From positions 1 to 64,000 of the forward strand of contig JAGFNK010000200.1 of the NCBI GenBank assembly GCA_025769875.1: 64,000 nucleotides of DNA. The letters run 5' to 3'. The position numbers and the translations under genes were made by a program. Positions within the stretch are counted from its first letter, which is position 1. Each line of letters starts with the position of its first letter. The stretch is from Russula earlei (lineage: Eukaryota > Basidiomycota > Agaricomycetes > Russulales > Russulaceae). The notes below the pieces were generated by a model, which saw only the letters and a program-made list of their open reading frames with translations, did no database searches and had not been told where the DNA came from. Positions 1 through 9,619 of the stretch are shown here, in pieces.

Positions 1-290
1 CAGCGGCGATTGAATGTCATGTGAGCTGAGGCACCAGTATCTGCATTCCAAGATGAGATATGAGCATCAGAAGAGGTGGCAGAGAACAGGGAAGTTGCTG
101 AGGCAATGAAGGCAGACTGAGGAGCTGCAGGAGTCGTCTGAGAAGTGTTTTGGACACCAGTGGAGGCTGGGACAGCCTTAGATTGTGATGAGGGACGTCT
201 ATGATGCATTTTACTGCTTGGGCAAGAGCAGAAGTTGTTGAAGAGTCCTAGAAGTGAAATAGGGAGGGTAGAGTGAAGCTCTGCTTAAAG
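1..290 (-). pseudogene. Ty1/copia gag-protease fragment, cut by the window edge
   Basis: Read on the minus strand, this stretch ends at the window edge with WNADTGASAHMTFNRRW, the aspartic-protease active-site region of Ty1/copia polyproteins (D-T/S-G-A followed by H-M). Upstream is a Ser/Thr/Ala-rich linker such as commonly joins gag to protease. The rest of pol would lie left of base 1. The protease region differs in sequence from that of the copia element at 48.5 kb, so it is a separate family. Whether the element is intact cannot be judged from this end. Confidence 0.8.
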
Positions 291-299
291 TCGCACAGC

Positions 300-760
300 A
301 GGGCCCATAACCTGTTAAATAAGCGACCTATTAGCACCCTTATGTCCACAGGACTCAAAGGGAACTGCAGAGGAGCAATTGAGACTAGTATTGTTATGAG
401 GAGTCAAACTACTACACACCTGCAGAGGAGCAATTGAGACTAAGGTATACTACTGCTCCTCTGCCTGTAATATTGACCTGACTAAGCCATAAATCGATCC
501 AAATAATGGAAATACTATCTGGAGCATTGTGTTGACACCCCAGAGTGATATCTACAGTGGATCAGTAATAAATCACAATGACATGCCATTGCACTCAGGC
601 TTGGGCAGAGCCATGGTTTGGACGCCCAAAACTGCTATGTCATCTTGGTCAATCAGAACCTGAAGACTGTCTGTATTTGCTGGAAGAATGGATCTCAATA
701 AACTCACGCGCTGCCCGTTGGTCTCGTCTATAATCTCTGCTCTGCCACCAGAGATTTGCG
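300..760. other. no gene recognised
   Basis: AT-rich stretch between the copia fragment and the Spt5-like pseudogene. It holds a short direct repeat (CTGCAGAGGAGCAATTGAGA at about 364 and 421) but no convincing coding sequence. It may contain the 5' part of the copia gag or the 3' end of the Spt5-like gene. Confidence 0.4.
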
Positions 761-2366
761 TTACAAGGCCCCTGCACGTGGCCCTACCTGCCCCAGGAAA
801 TTTGACATACAGACCACACTTGAGTTGGAAAAAACGGTGGGGAGCAGGGTAAAACTGAAGGCTAAATGCTGATGTATTAATCTATATGACCAAGCGTCAG
901 TGAGCGAGACATCAGCAAAGCAGAGAGGAGGGATGGAGATGCACACCTCTGTATTGGTTTTCTTATCCAGAAAACTCACTTTGTGTTCCTTGTGATCCAT
1001 GGTAATGACCATGCCAAAGCAATCCAACCAGTGGATCTTGACATAGTTGCCTGCGAGAAAATAAGGAACCAGCTCCCGTAAGGTGATACTGATGATAAGG
1101 CCAGAATCCTGTTCGGGAATTTGAGTGACGATGTCCGCAACATTGTTTTGAATGTCTCTGATTCGGCCAATAATACCAGCATATTGCCCAATATCACAAG
1201 GATCCTGTTACCTATCTGAACTGAATCCTGGGCGAAATGTCTGAGACTTGCAGCGAACGCAGGAAGGCCTCGAACCCTATCTGATCGCGCAAATGGAGTG
1301 ATGTCCAAATTGCAACGCTCCAAAATGCAAAGGAGGGACCATGGCAGAAGCTCAAATGCGAGCCCATCCTGGTACAAACATCCTTTGAAGCTGAACTGGC
1401 CAGGCCCAAGAACTTTGACTCTGTTCTCACCGTATTGTTGGGTGAGTTCTCTGGCAGTCCATGCTCATGGAGATGGACACCCATCTCTCTTCCACTTGCC
1501 CCCAGGCTGAGGAATTCAAGGGATGAAAGCCACAACAGCATACCACTGGTTCATTGGGACGCTCGATTCACAGATGTAGCCAATGTCATCACGATACTGT
1601 CCAGCTAGACAGCGTACCCATTGTCCTTTCTCTATCTGAGAGCACAATAGGGGACGTGAGGAGAGTACTCCAATGCACTCTGTAGGCGGGATAAAGATTG
1701 GCTGCTTGTCGCGGACAGTGACCAAGCCATTCACTGCATGACAAACATCTGTGATATTGAAGGCCTCAATAAACACATGTCCTGGCATGGAAGACAGAGC
1801 GAAAGCCGAACGTGATGGCTGGGGGGTGGATCTCGTTAGGGACGAGGCATTGGCAGCATATCTGGAACACAACATCAGCTTCTCGCCCAAGCTGCCAATT
1901 GGTTGTTAGTACCGCCCCTATGAATAATGCAGTCTCACTGACCTTCACCCTGACAGACCACATACGAGGATCATCCTCCCATGGTACTCGAAGTGGCAGG
2001 GTCATGTCATCGGTGGTCGTATATGCAAATCGCAGTCTGCCGATCCAGACCTGTGATCCTCCTTGTTTCATCCTCAAGGTCCTGGACTTCAATGCTGGGC
2101 AAGCGTGGCAGTGGGGCATTATCCATATCATCATCTGATACAGGTTCATCCATGAGGTAACCTATAGGATATGTAGCGACCACCGCAAAGAAACTGTGAG
2201 GTGAATTACCAAAGTCGTCAACCTCCCCCTCTGACTCATACTCTTCCTCTTCAGTCCTCAAGCGAAAGGATTGCTTCGAGATCGAGGAATTCACAGGGCC
2301 TGCAAGAGGAATTTGCACAAGATTTAATTTGTGAACAGACTTGAAACTCACTGAGAATTTAGACAT
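761..2366 (-). pseudogene. Spt5-like NGN/KOW transcription elongation factor paralogue, degenerate
   Basis: Several minus-strand frames join into an Spt5-like protein. An acidic N-terminus (EEEEYESEGEVDDF) follows a short first exon, MSKFS, with an intron ending TTGCAG. Next come WSVRVK and an NGN-like strand (MPGHVFIEAFNITD, IPPTECIGVL), then KOW-type segments: GQWVRCLAGQYRDDIG and, in another frame, GQYAGIIGRIRDIQNNVADI followed by LRELVPYFLAGNYVKIHW and FGMVITMDHKEHKVSFLD. Spt5 is a nuclear RNA polymerase II elongation factor whose NGN domain pairs with Spt4. The frame changes between the two KOW segments (around 1170-1200) and in-frame stops follow the first KOW, so the copy is probably dead. 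It is much shorter than true Spt5, so it looks like one of the lineage-specific Spt5-like paralogues rather than the essential gene. Confidence 0.7.
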
Positions 2367-2534
2367 CCTTCAACAGGTATTTTAGCGTGAAGAGTGAGAG
2401 GTGGAGAGCGAACAGCTTTACTGCTTCGGGACTTTCCTGACGACATTTTATATACACATATAAGCACAACTACACTCATACGTAATAATCACCTACTGAG
2501 ATCGTTAAGTGAGGAGGGAGGGACGGTTGCACCT

Positions 2535-3430
2535 TCAACGCAGAGCTGGCTTGAAGACTCGCCGAGCTTCCAGCCTACCTGTCCACCTTTTAAAATATCC
2601 ATACTGTTCTTCGGGAGGAACATGCAAGCGGACTGCCCTGTGCCCCATCTGGTACTCACTAAGAGCAACCAGATCACTCCATACACCATTGAACATGTGA
2701 ATAGCGAGGGACAAAAAGTCTCTTGCCTCACCCCAAAAATTATTGATACAGCGCAAGTCGGCGAGTCGACCTTTAAGGGTACGGAGGGAACCATGTTGCA
2801 TGCCAAAGATAGTCGACACCCTGCACTTTATTTCCTCCTTCTCTTGATTTACGGAAGCAAGCTCAGTAGCCAAAAGGCTCGATATGTCCAGGGCGACGGA
2901 TTCCAAGAGGTGAAGGCTGTGATGAACTGACTTGCCATGAACCACAAGGCGGCGTGCATGTGTTGTTGTGGCATCCTCGGCGATCGTGAGCGCTTCGAAA
3001 ATTGCACGTTCAGCCTGGCTGGCCCGATTGAACGTCACAAGGCTCAAGAAGCCCGGATGTAGATCGACTTTCAACTTGGCAACGAACATAATCACTCTCG
3101 AGCAACATCCTAAGACAGACGTTGTTAAGGTATGGGTATATTGAATTAGATCGGACTTACTCGTCAATCACAGTCTTGACAAGGGCAAGGTGAACTGCCG
3201 CATGCCAATTCACATGCCCATGCGCATTGTAGAAAGTCTTTAAGCTTGTCCAATATTTCGTGACGAAGAGAGAGGTTACTTGCCCGCACGAGCGCCAGGA
3301 CAGCAGAGGTGGCATTAGCGGTCTTACGAATTGCCAAGTCAATCGCAGGGCCATGTACATCCTCATTGATGGGAAATGGGGATGCAGGAAAATGGTTTAT
3401 ATTCTGGTTTGACGAGAATTCTTCGCTCAT
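2535..3430 (-). CDS. hypothetical protein, at least two exons
   Basis: No family recognised. Exon 1 (about 3430-3160) starts MSEEFSSNQNINHFPASPF and runs through an Ala/Leu-rich helical region (AIDLAIRKTANATSAVLALV). Near 3235 the best continuation moves to another frame (YNAHGHVNWHAAVHLALVKT), which ends at a GTAAGT donor near 3163. Exon 2 runs from an acceptor near 3110 to a stop at 2535 and encodes a long, probably helical segment (VIMFVAKLKVDLHPGFLSL, LLATELASVNQEKEEIKC). The frame change suggests an indel or an unrecognised small intron, so the copy may be broken. Location and function are unknown. Confidence 0.45.
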
Positions 3431-4330
3431 TGCCGATCCTGGTGCAAATCAAGCTTCTGAAAGGCACGGGAAGCACACAGACTGCCAAAGAAATTCGAGT
3501 GAGTGTTTCGGGCTACCGCGTGGGCCTGTGATGCCAAGTGTGATGTAATCCCTGTCATCCCTGGATAGGACAAACTAGGGATACAGCGGTGAAGATGAGT
3601 ATATAGTGAATTAGGAGAGCGATGGCCTTCACAGCTCCTGTCGGTGAGCCAAAATGAAGGGGGAATTTTAATATATGACAGATGACGTCGAAGGTCTGGC
3701 ATGCAAGGGCAGTATATGAGCAAACACGGGATAGGAAGAATAGTAGTGGGTGTGTCAACGCATCGCGAGGGTTGATAGTAACACCTTGGCTTTGCATTGG
3801 GCAATAAGCTCGCTTACAGGGGGTCTGAATGACCATAGATGATATTATCGCTTTCAAGCCTTTTATAGTCAGGATTGCCAACAGTGACAGTGATTAGCAA
3901 TCATATCTCAAAGAGACGGGTAATGGGTAAAACTCACTGGGATGATGTGAACCATTTACAATGGTTGTGTGCGCATATGTGTATGTGCATATGAGATCCA
4001 CCAAGCGCTGCACCCGAGCAAGCCGGTAAGGGCTTCCCATGCATGCTACGCTGTTGTTGGAACTGTGACAAGCAGAGCCTGCAGCAGGGTTGGAGTTGGA
4101 CTCATGGGCCAGCTGCACCTATGACAATAAGCAGTATTCGACGGCATTTATTCATGGTATTCATTCACCTTTGTTCTCATTCCAAGGGTGCATTCTATCC
4201 TATCCCATATCGACTCATAATTGTATGTATTGTTCCAATCAATAAAGTCAAGCAAGCACTTGGGAATGTCGTTGAGTCGAGGTAAAAGAGGACAGACGCC
4301 CAACGCGGCGTATCATATATACCCACCCAC
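3431..4330. other. no convincing gene
   Basis: Minus-strand ORFs at 3555-3881 and 3894-4118 have no recognisable domain. The first ends in a hydrophobic stretch (LIHYILIFTAVSLVC) and could be an exon of the neighbouring hypothetical gene. No promoter or RNA gene is evident. Confidence 0.35.
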
Positions 4331-4331
4331 T

Positions 4332-4379
4332 ACACGGCCTGAAGGGGACACAATATACGTCAGCCAACAGGCCGTGTAG
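4332..4379. repeat. perfect 12-bp inverted repeat (hairpin)
   Basis: CTACACGGCCTG and its exact reverse complement CAGGCCGTGTAG are separated by about 24 bases. A similar word, CAGGCCGTGTAGTGGACAG, recurs near 17266. Function unknown. Confidence 0.6.
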
Positions 4380-4554
4380 GGTCATGGTTTAAATAATCAG
4401 CGCGGGCACGTGTATTTCCTTTTGCTTTCTTCCTCTTCCGTTCTTCCGTTGCCAATCACTTCAAACAACTACCTATGTCTTAAGACTAGCGTAATGTGTT
4501 TCTCTGATGATCGGAAGATGCCCTCAACACGCTGTGCGCTCTCAATTCTTGCCG

Positions 4555-4860
4555 ATTTTAACGCCTCTTAGGATATTGTGTTTCTTTGTGATCGAAAGCG
4601 TGCAACATGTATGAGCGTGATCATTGTGCTCAAATGAACAAAAAAAAGTGAATTGGAGATGGAAGTTTCAATCACAAAGAAACATATCATTCCTAAGAGG
4701 TGTTAAAACCACTCATGACTCATGTTGGACGGACTTGGCTTGGGATTCGTAGTAGAAATGCACCCTGAAGGAATGGAGTGATCGTGATGAAACTGAATAA
4801 TATCTCAAATTCAATTTTTTTTTTGTTCACTTGAGCACAATCATCGCGCATTATATGCAC
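4555..4860. repeat. foldback repeat, MITE-like
   Basis: About 40 bp beginning TTTTAACGCCTCTTAGGA (4556) recur inverted as TCCTAAGAGGTGTTAAAA near 4690. A second inverted pair joins GCGTGATCATTGTGCTCAAA (4614) to an inverted copy at 4817-4850. The two pairs overlap, giving a partly duplicated stem-loop structure. There is no coding capacity. Ends and target duplication could not be fixed. Confidence 0.5.
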
Positions 4861-4894
4861 AGGCAAAGGCAATAAGAACGGTCTTTTCTGGCTG

Positions 4895-6449
4895 ATGGTA
4901 GAGAATGGTAGAGAACAGATTATCACGCCAGCAATGACCCCAGCCTCAGGGATTGTCGACTTCAGGCTTCAGAATACCCTTTGGTGCCATACCAGGCCGG
5001 TGAACCATCTTACCATCAGCCCAGAATGTAGTCGGTTAATAAGCATTGGTACACTCTCATTTCTCAACTTCACCTAACCAGCTGACAAATAAACAGCCGA
5101 CGATTCGAGGACTGTTGTATGGTCTGTTGCTTCGGGGGAGAAGCTTTTTGAAACCGAACGGCCTTTTAATGGCCCAGCCACAGCTGTATGTTGGACCAGT
5201 CAAGATGCAAGCCGCTTTGTCATCGGGTTCGCCAGTGGAGATCTCCATCTCTTCTGGAGCGACAATGGAAAGGTATCGGAAGTTTCATGTTCCACTTCGA
5301 TCTCATCTACAGCATGCTCTCAGTCGTACCGTGACAATGTAGGAATATCGGGAGGGAACGGGGCTGTTGAGGGCATTGCATACGATGCAATTCACGACAG
5401 GATAGCATGCATCTCAGAGAAATCTATGCAGCTGTGGAAGATCAAAGGGACCGAGCTTGTCCCAATTCTTCCATCGCCACTCATGTCCGAAGGATATGGG
5501 AAATCCGTTTACTTTTGTGACAACGGGGCAAGCGTTGTCCTCTTTTACTTAGACACACATGAGTGGTAAGTTGCACGTTCTCATTGGTTCCTCGATTGCT
5601 CAACCATTGCAGTGTGTGTTATTCAATCAAGCCCTGGGAAAGGAGGTGGTCAAAAAGACTGACCAGTCGGATGTATGGTCTCCACAGCCATCACTTTAAT
5701 CTCGTTCTTACATATAAACAGTGGGTACGCATCTCTCAACCGTGACAGCAAGCTCTTGCTTGTTTCCAATCTCAAAGATGGTGTCGACGAATACCAATTT
5801 CCTAGCCTGGACAAAATCCAGACCTTCACACACCCAATACAGACCAACTGTATCCTCCAGACAAGGTCTTTACCGTTATGGAATCTCGTTGTTGCAGGTG
5901 GCGATAATGGCTTCGCTCGCATGTTCAACCAAATCAGTGGCCAGCTAGTCACCGAGATTCACCATGGAGGTGGGCAACTCCATTAACCTTCCTTGCCCAT
6001 AACATATAGTTGACGTGTTATAGCTTGTGGTCAGCTCGTACAGGTTGTTGAGGTAGCTCTTGTGGCCACTGATTTGCGAGCTACATGCTCACTTTCCGAG
6101 TGCAGGCTTTTGTTGACCCTGGTGGACAATGTGTCATAGTTACGGCTGCCTCAGGTGAAGCACCATACAAACTAAAAATATGGTTGTATCAAACTCCAAA
6201 GGTGTGTACATATGGCTGATCCCATGTGCATATGATGAATTTGGCATTTAGGCACCCATAGCCTCAAAGGAGCCAACACAATCTCCTCTCAGCACTTCTC
6301 TCTCAACGTGGTGGGATCGAATCGCCATTGCATTCATCGCCTTCTTGTTTTTACTGTTTCTTATCATTCTCATGGGAACATTTTTGGTAACCCATCCGGC
6401 GACGCTCTCTCAATGGTCTAGTGGGGGGTATCACCCTTGGAGATTGTAA
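4895..6449 (+). CDS. WD40-repeat protein with C-terminal membrane anchor
   Basis: Seven exons give one uninterrupted frame: 4895-5048, 5097-5565, 5613-5677, 5722-5969, 6024-6052, 6106-6201 and 6252-6449, all with GT..AG introns. The N-terminal two thirds look like WD40 beta-propeller blades: LWCHTRPVNHLTISPECSRL, then DSRTVVWSVASGEKL, then GFASGDLHLFWSDNG. The last exon carries a single hydrophobic helix (AIAFIAFLFLLFLIILMGTF) followed by a short tail ending GGYHPWRL, so a tail-anchored or single-pass membrane scaffold is likely. A second ATG lies 14 codons downstream of the one chosen, and upstream exons cannot be excluded. The intron 3 donor (GTCTCC) is weak. WD40 propellers usually act as protein-interaction platforms; the partner is unknown. 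Confidence 0.75.
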
Positions 6450-6843
6450 TGGAGATCATGATGACTCATAAAATTTGTCAAAAAAAGGTGTTGTGTTAGT
6501 GACCGCGCTATGTGTGATACATGAAATCAGGCTTCTGTCTGCCGCTACCTTCTAGAGTGTCACCATGGCGAGTGGGTCTGCACAGAAGACATTTCGCTAT
6601 GCTATCCCCGCTCGATTTTTTTGTGGATGGCGAGCGAGATCCACCCCCTTTTGTCCCATTGAGTGAGTCATCCACAGCGCGATTGTGCATTCAAATTGCC
6701 GCCTTTTGATCTAATTTAATAGACCGTCATGTGTTTTGCCGAGTGGATTATTGTCAGCACATATGCGTATATTAGGGGCCAATCGACCGAGTTCACATAG
6801 TGCCAAAACCCCAACTCCATATCCAACCGTCCTTTATCACCTC
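6450..6843. other. no gene recognised
   Basis: Intergenic stretch between the WD40 gene and the LTR-split gene. Short ORFs lie on both strands but none has recognisable content. Confidence 0.4.
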
Positions 6844-9345
6844 ATGTCCCAACACGCCGGCATCCCAGTTGAGTCGTTTCTCTCATTGCATCTTCTCTGC
6901 TGAGTAAAATTGTAGAACCAGGGGGCTCCTCATTTCACTGTTGCCACTCGATCAGCCTGTCAAGACTCACTGTTGAACTATCCAGTTCAAGAGCGAGGGA
7001 TAAGCTCGAAGACGAGTCAATAGACATCCAAGATGGCGTGGGCAAGAAGCAGAGTCCAAAGTAGTAACAGGTACCAGAGAGGCACGGTTACTGTGAGAGT
7101 AGAGCAATCACGCAGAGAGGAAGCCAGGGCAGACACAAGGGGACAGTCCTTAAAGGAGTATCCCAGGAATGGAGAGTGCCATAAACAAATGGACAGTCTG
7201 AGGACTGTCCGCTACTTTATTGAGCGCTTATATACTACAAGAGAACTGCTAGATAGGGAACAAGTCATAACCTTGTTATCAAGCACAATAGAGTGATGAG
7301 TAAGAAGTTGGAGGACGCTTACTGAGCATGCTCAGTCATGCTCAGTAAGCTGCTGAGTAAGAAGGCTCCACTTGATGAGTAAGAACTTCCATTGTCCATG
7401 TGTTCACTGCTTTAGTGCACGTGTGAGCACCTGATTTATTTCCTGTTAGTTAGTTTAGGGCCAGTCATTTGAGGACTTGTAGTTTGGTTAGGGAATAGTG
7501 TTATCTTATAAGGCCCTTGTATAGTCCTATTAGGGTCCTTAGAGTCAAGCCTAATACTTCTACTAAGGTCCTTCGTATTGCCTTATAGTTTGTTCTATAG
7601 TTATTAGAGTTGATCTAATAACGCATTGTAGAGTCTTTGATACCGGGTTAGTACTCCTTGTAGAGCACCTAGAGTCGTCCTAAAGGGTCCCTAGAAGGGC
7701 CCTAATACTGTCTTTTACTGCTAGAAGGGTTGCCACTAAGTGGGGCTTGCTGTATGTCGATTGTGCCGAGAATCGCTCGCGCAACAATGCACGCGCGATA
7801 TTGTGGACACCTCTACTCACCCCTTTTGCTCGTGTGAACAGGGTGACACCATAGAGGCTGGGTTTCCTCCTATAAGGAAGGGTCCTTCAAGGGCCCTCTC
7901 CGGAGAATGGTTCATGACACAGCCCGTCTCTTCAACTTTGAAGATGACGAGATGCAGTCTGATGACCCGGACATCCCCTATGATGACGACCTGAATATGG
8001 ACACTGACATGGAGCAGACAATTGGCACAGGTCAGTGCATGGGCATTGACCGACTTGTGCTCAATTGTCTGCAGGCAGCCTTGGCCTTAGTATGAGTGCA
8101 TTCAATCAGCTTGTTAATGCTGCTTCTGAGACAGCAGCCGTGGCGGTCATGAGAGCCATGAGAGCTGGGGACATGAATCCACCTAATAATGTTCCTGCTC
8201 CTCCTGAAGATCCAGGTACCACCGGAAACGAATTGGACATGGGCATTCCCAAGCCTTTCCAACGTATGTGTTTCCTGGCTCTATGACCTTTTGTTGTCAT
8301 CACTTTTGCAGCCCCACGCGGTAAGAAGAAGACTCCTTGTGCAAACCAGAACAAACTTGTGGATGTATGTAGTTCTACCTCCCATTCATTGTTGCTACTG
8401 ACGTCTCTCTCCTAGGAGGCAATGCACAAGTTCCTGGATAACAAAGGTGCTCTTGCAAGAAGGGATTTCTTCCCTGACTAACCTGACAAGCAAATGGCTA
8501 ATGCGTTCGAACAGTATGGTGTTGGTGGCCCGAATCCTGATGCTCCTCGTGTTTCCTTGACACAGACCTTCAAGGGAAAATGGAACAAGGAGGTGGTTGA
8601 CCTGCTCACGACAGCTTTCATCACGGACATCAAAAAGGGAGCATATCAGCCCGTCCAGCACAATTGGACGCAGATGACCGAGGATAATGTAAGGAAGAGG
8701 TGCCAGAGCAAGCTATATTGCATGCAGTACATTTACTGGACAGGAAAGCACCCATATACAGATAAGGTCGCCCGGATGTATCAAAGGCGGCAGGAGGTTT
8801 GTCTTCTCATCGGCACATTGCACCTTTCACTGACCTTTCCATAGACGTACTACAGAAGGAGGAAGATATGTGAGTTTAACAGCCATAGAGACTCAGAAAC
8901 ATGGAAGCATGTGGGCATATTGCTGGACGCCCTTGGCCCTCGGGGTACAAGTGATGATGAGACCGACGACGATTCAAACCATTCAAATCAAGACTCATGC
9001 TTTAAGACCCTCCGGCATCTTGATATGGGTTTTCTGAATCCTGCCATGGCCGACATATGGGCAGCGGTGGAATCATATCCATTGTCTCTCTGCCCCTCAT
9101 GTGGAAACCGGTCTTTCAAACGCATTGCGAAGGCCAAAAGTGTCAGCAAGCGTGCGCCGCTGCCAGGTCTTCCATTGAACTTTTACAACCCACAGTGGTT
9201 GCCGAAAAGTCCTCCCCACTTTCAGAAGCTTGTAAAGGCAGAGTTCCCTCTTCCCATCCTGGTGAGTTATCATTTCATTTATTATCAGAAGCTTCACATC
9301 TGTACTTAGGCCCCCTACGAAAGCGACTACATGGGGCAGATATAG
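6844..9345 (+). pseudogene. conserved fungal protein of unknown function, split by a solo LTR
   Basis: Exon 1 starts MSQHAGIP (6844-6867). Exon 2 begins at 6916 and is interrupted at 6957 by a solo LTR. It resumes at 7925 in the same frame (RLFNFEDDEMQSDDPDIPYDDD). Later exons read SLGLSMSAFNQLVNAAS, PRGKKKTPCANQNKLVD, EAMHKFLDNKGALARRDFF, then MANAFEQYGVGGPNPDAP to MYQRRQE, then TYYRRRKICEFNSHRDSETW with an LG-rich acidic segment (LGPRGTSDDETDDDS). It ends APYESDYMGQI-stop at 9345. Splice sites fit throughout. An in-frame TAA at 8479-8481 sits between RRDFFPD and PDKQMANAF. I recall proteins with an RRR..LG..G.SSDE layout as abundant in Agaricomycete genomes, but know no function. Insertion plus nonsense codon make this copy dead. 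Confidence 0.75.
6958..7919 (-). mobile_element. solo LTR, family LTR-1, with 5-bp target duplication CAGCC
   Basis: Plus-strand text begins TGTCAAGACTCACTG and ends GGTTCATGACA, with TG..CA ends. CAGCC lies immediately before (6953-6957) and after (7920-7924). Two near-identical copies are at 21460-22421 and, inverted, at 53632-54595. Comparison with the related LTR-2 family suggests the sense strand is minus here (TGTCATGAACC start, TGAGTCTTGACA end). A palindrome (GGACAGTC-TGAG-GACTGTCC near 7192) lies close to the TATATA-containing promoter region. No internal retroelement sequence remains, so LTR-LTR recombination is inferred. Confidence 0.9.
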
Positions 9346-9619
9346 GACGAAATTTCTGGTCCAAGCATGGTTAGATTGCGATTTTCCCTCTTGTGTCTTC
9401 CATTACTTACCATACCTTACAGGTTCTATGTGATGCGGGCAATGTATGTGTGGCATAGATATGGGTGATGAAGGATTCGCATCGTATCATCGTTGTCGGG
9501 TGACTTGATATGAAATGATATACTACATCCGAGTTACATCCGAGTGTCAAGAACTAGAGGGATCTGCAGCACTTGTCTCGATGGTGCTGAGGCCCGTCAA
9601 AAGTCCTGAAAACTAATGG
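9346..9619. other. short intergenic stretch
   Basis: It contains the tandem words CATCCGAGTTACATCCGAGTG near 9527-9547 but no gene. It probably includes the 3' end of the tnp2 element on the minus strand. Confidence 0.35.

Noticed and set aside
2394..2930. Plus-strand ORF of 178 codons
   Set aside because: It overlaps the minus-strand hypothetical gene, whose helical protein-like sequence and splice sites are more convincing.
7740..7994. ORF of 84 codons
   Set aside because: Its first part lies inside the solo LTR-1 and is repeated in the other LTR copies (for example at 22242). It is not a gene.
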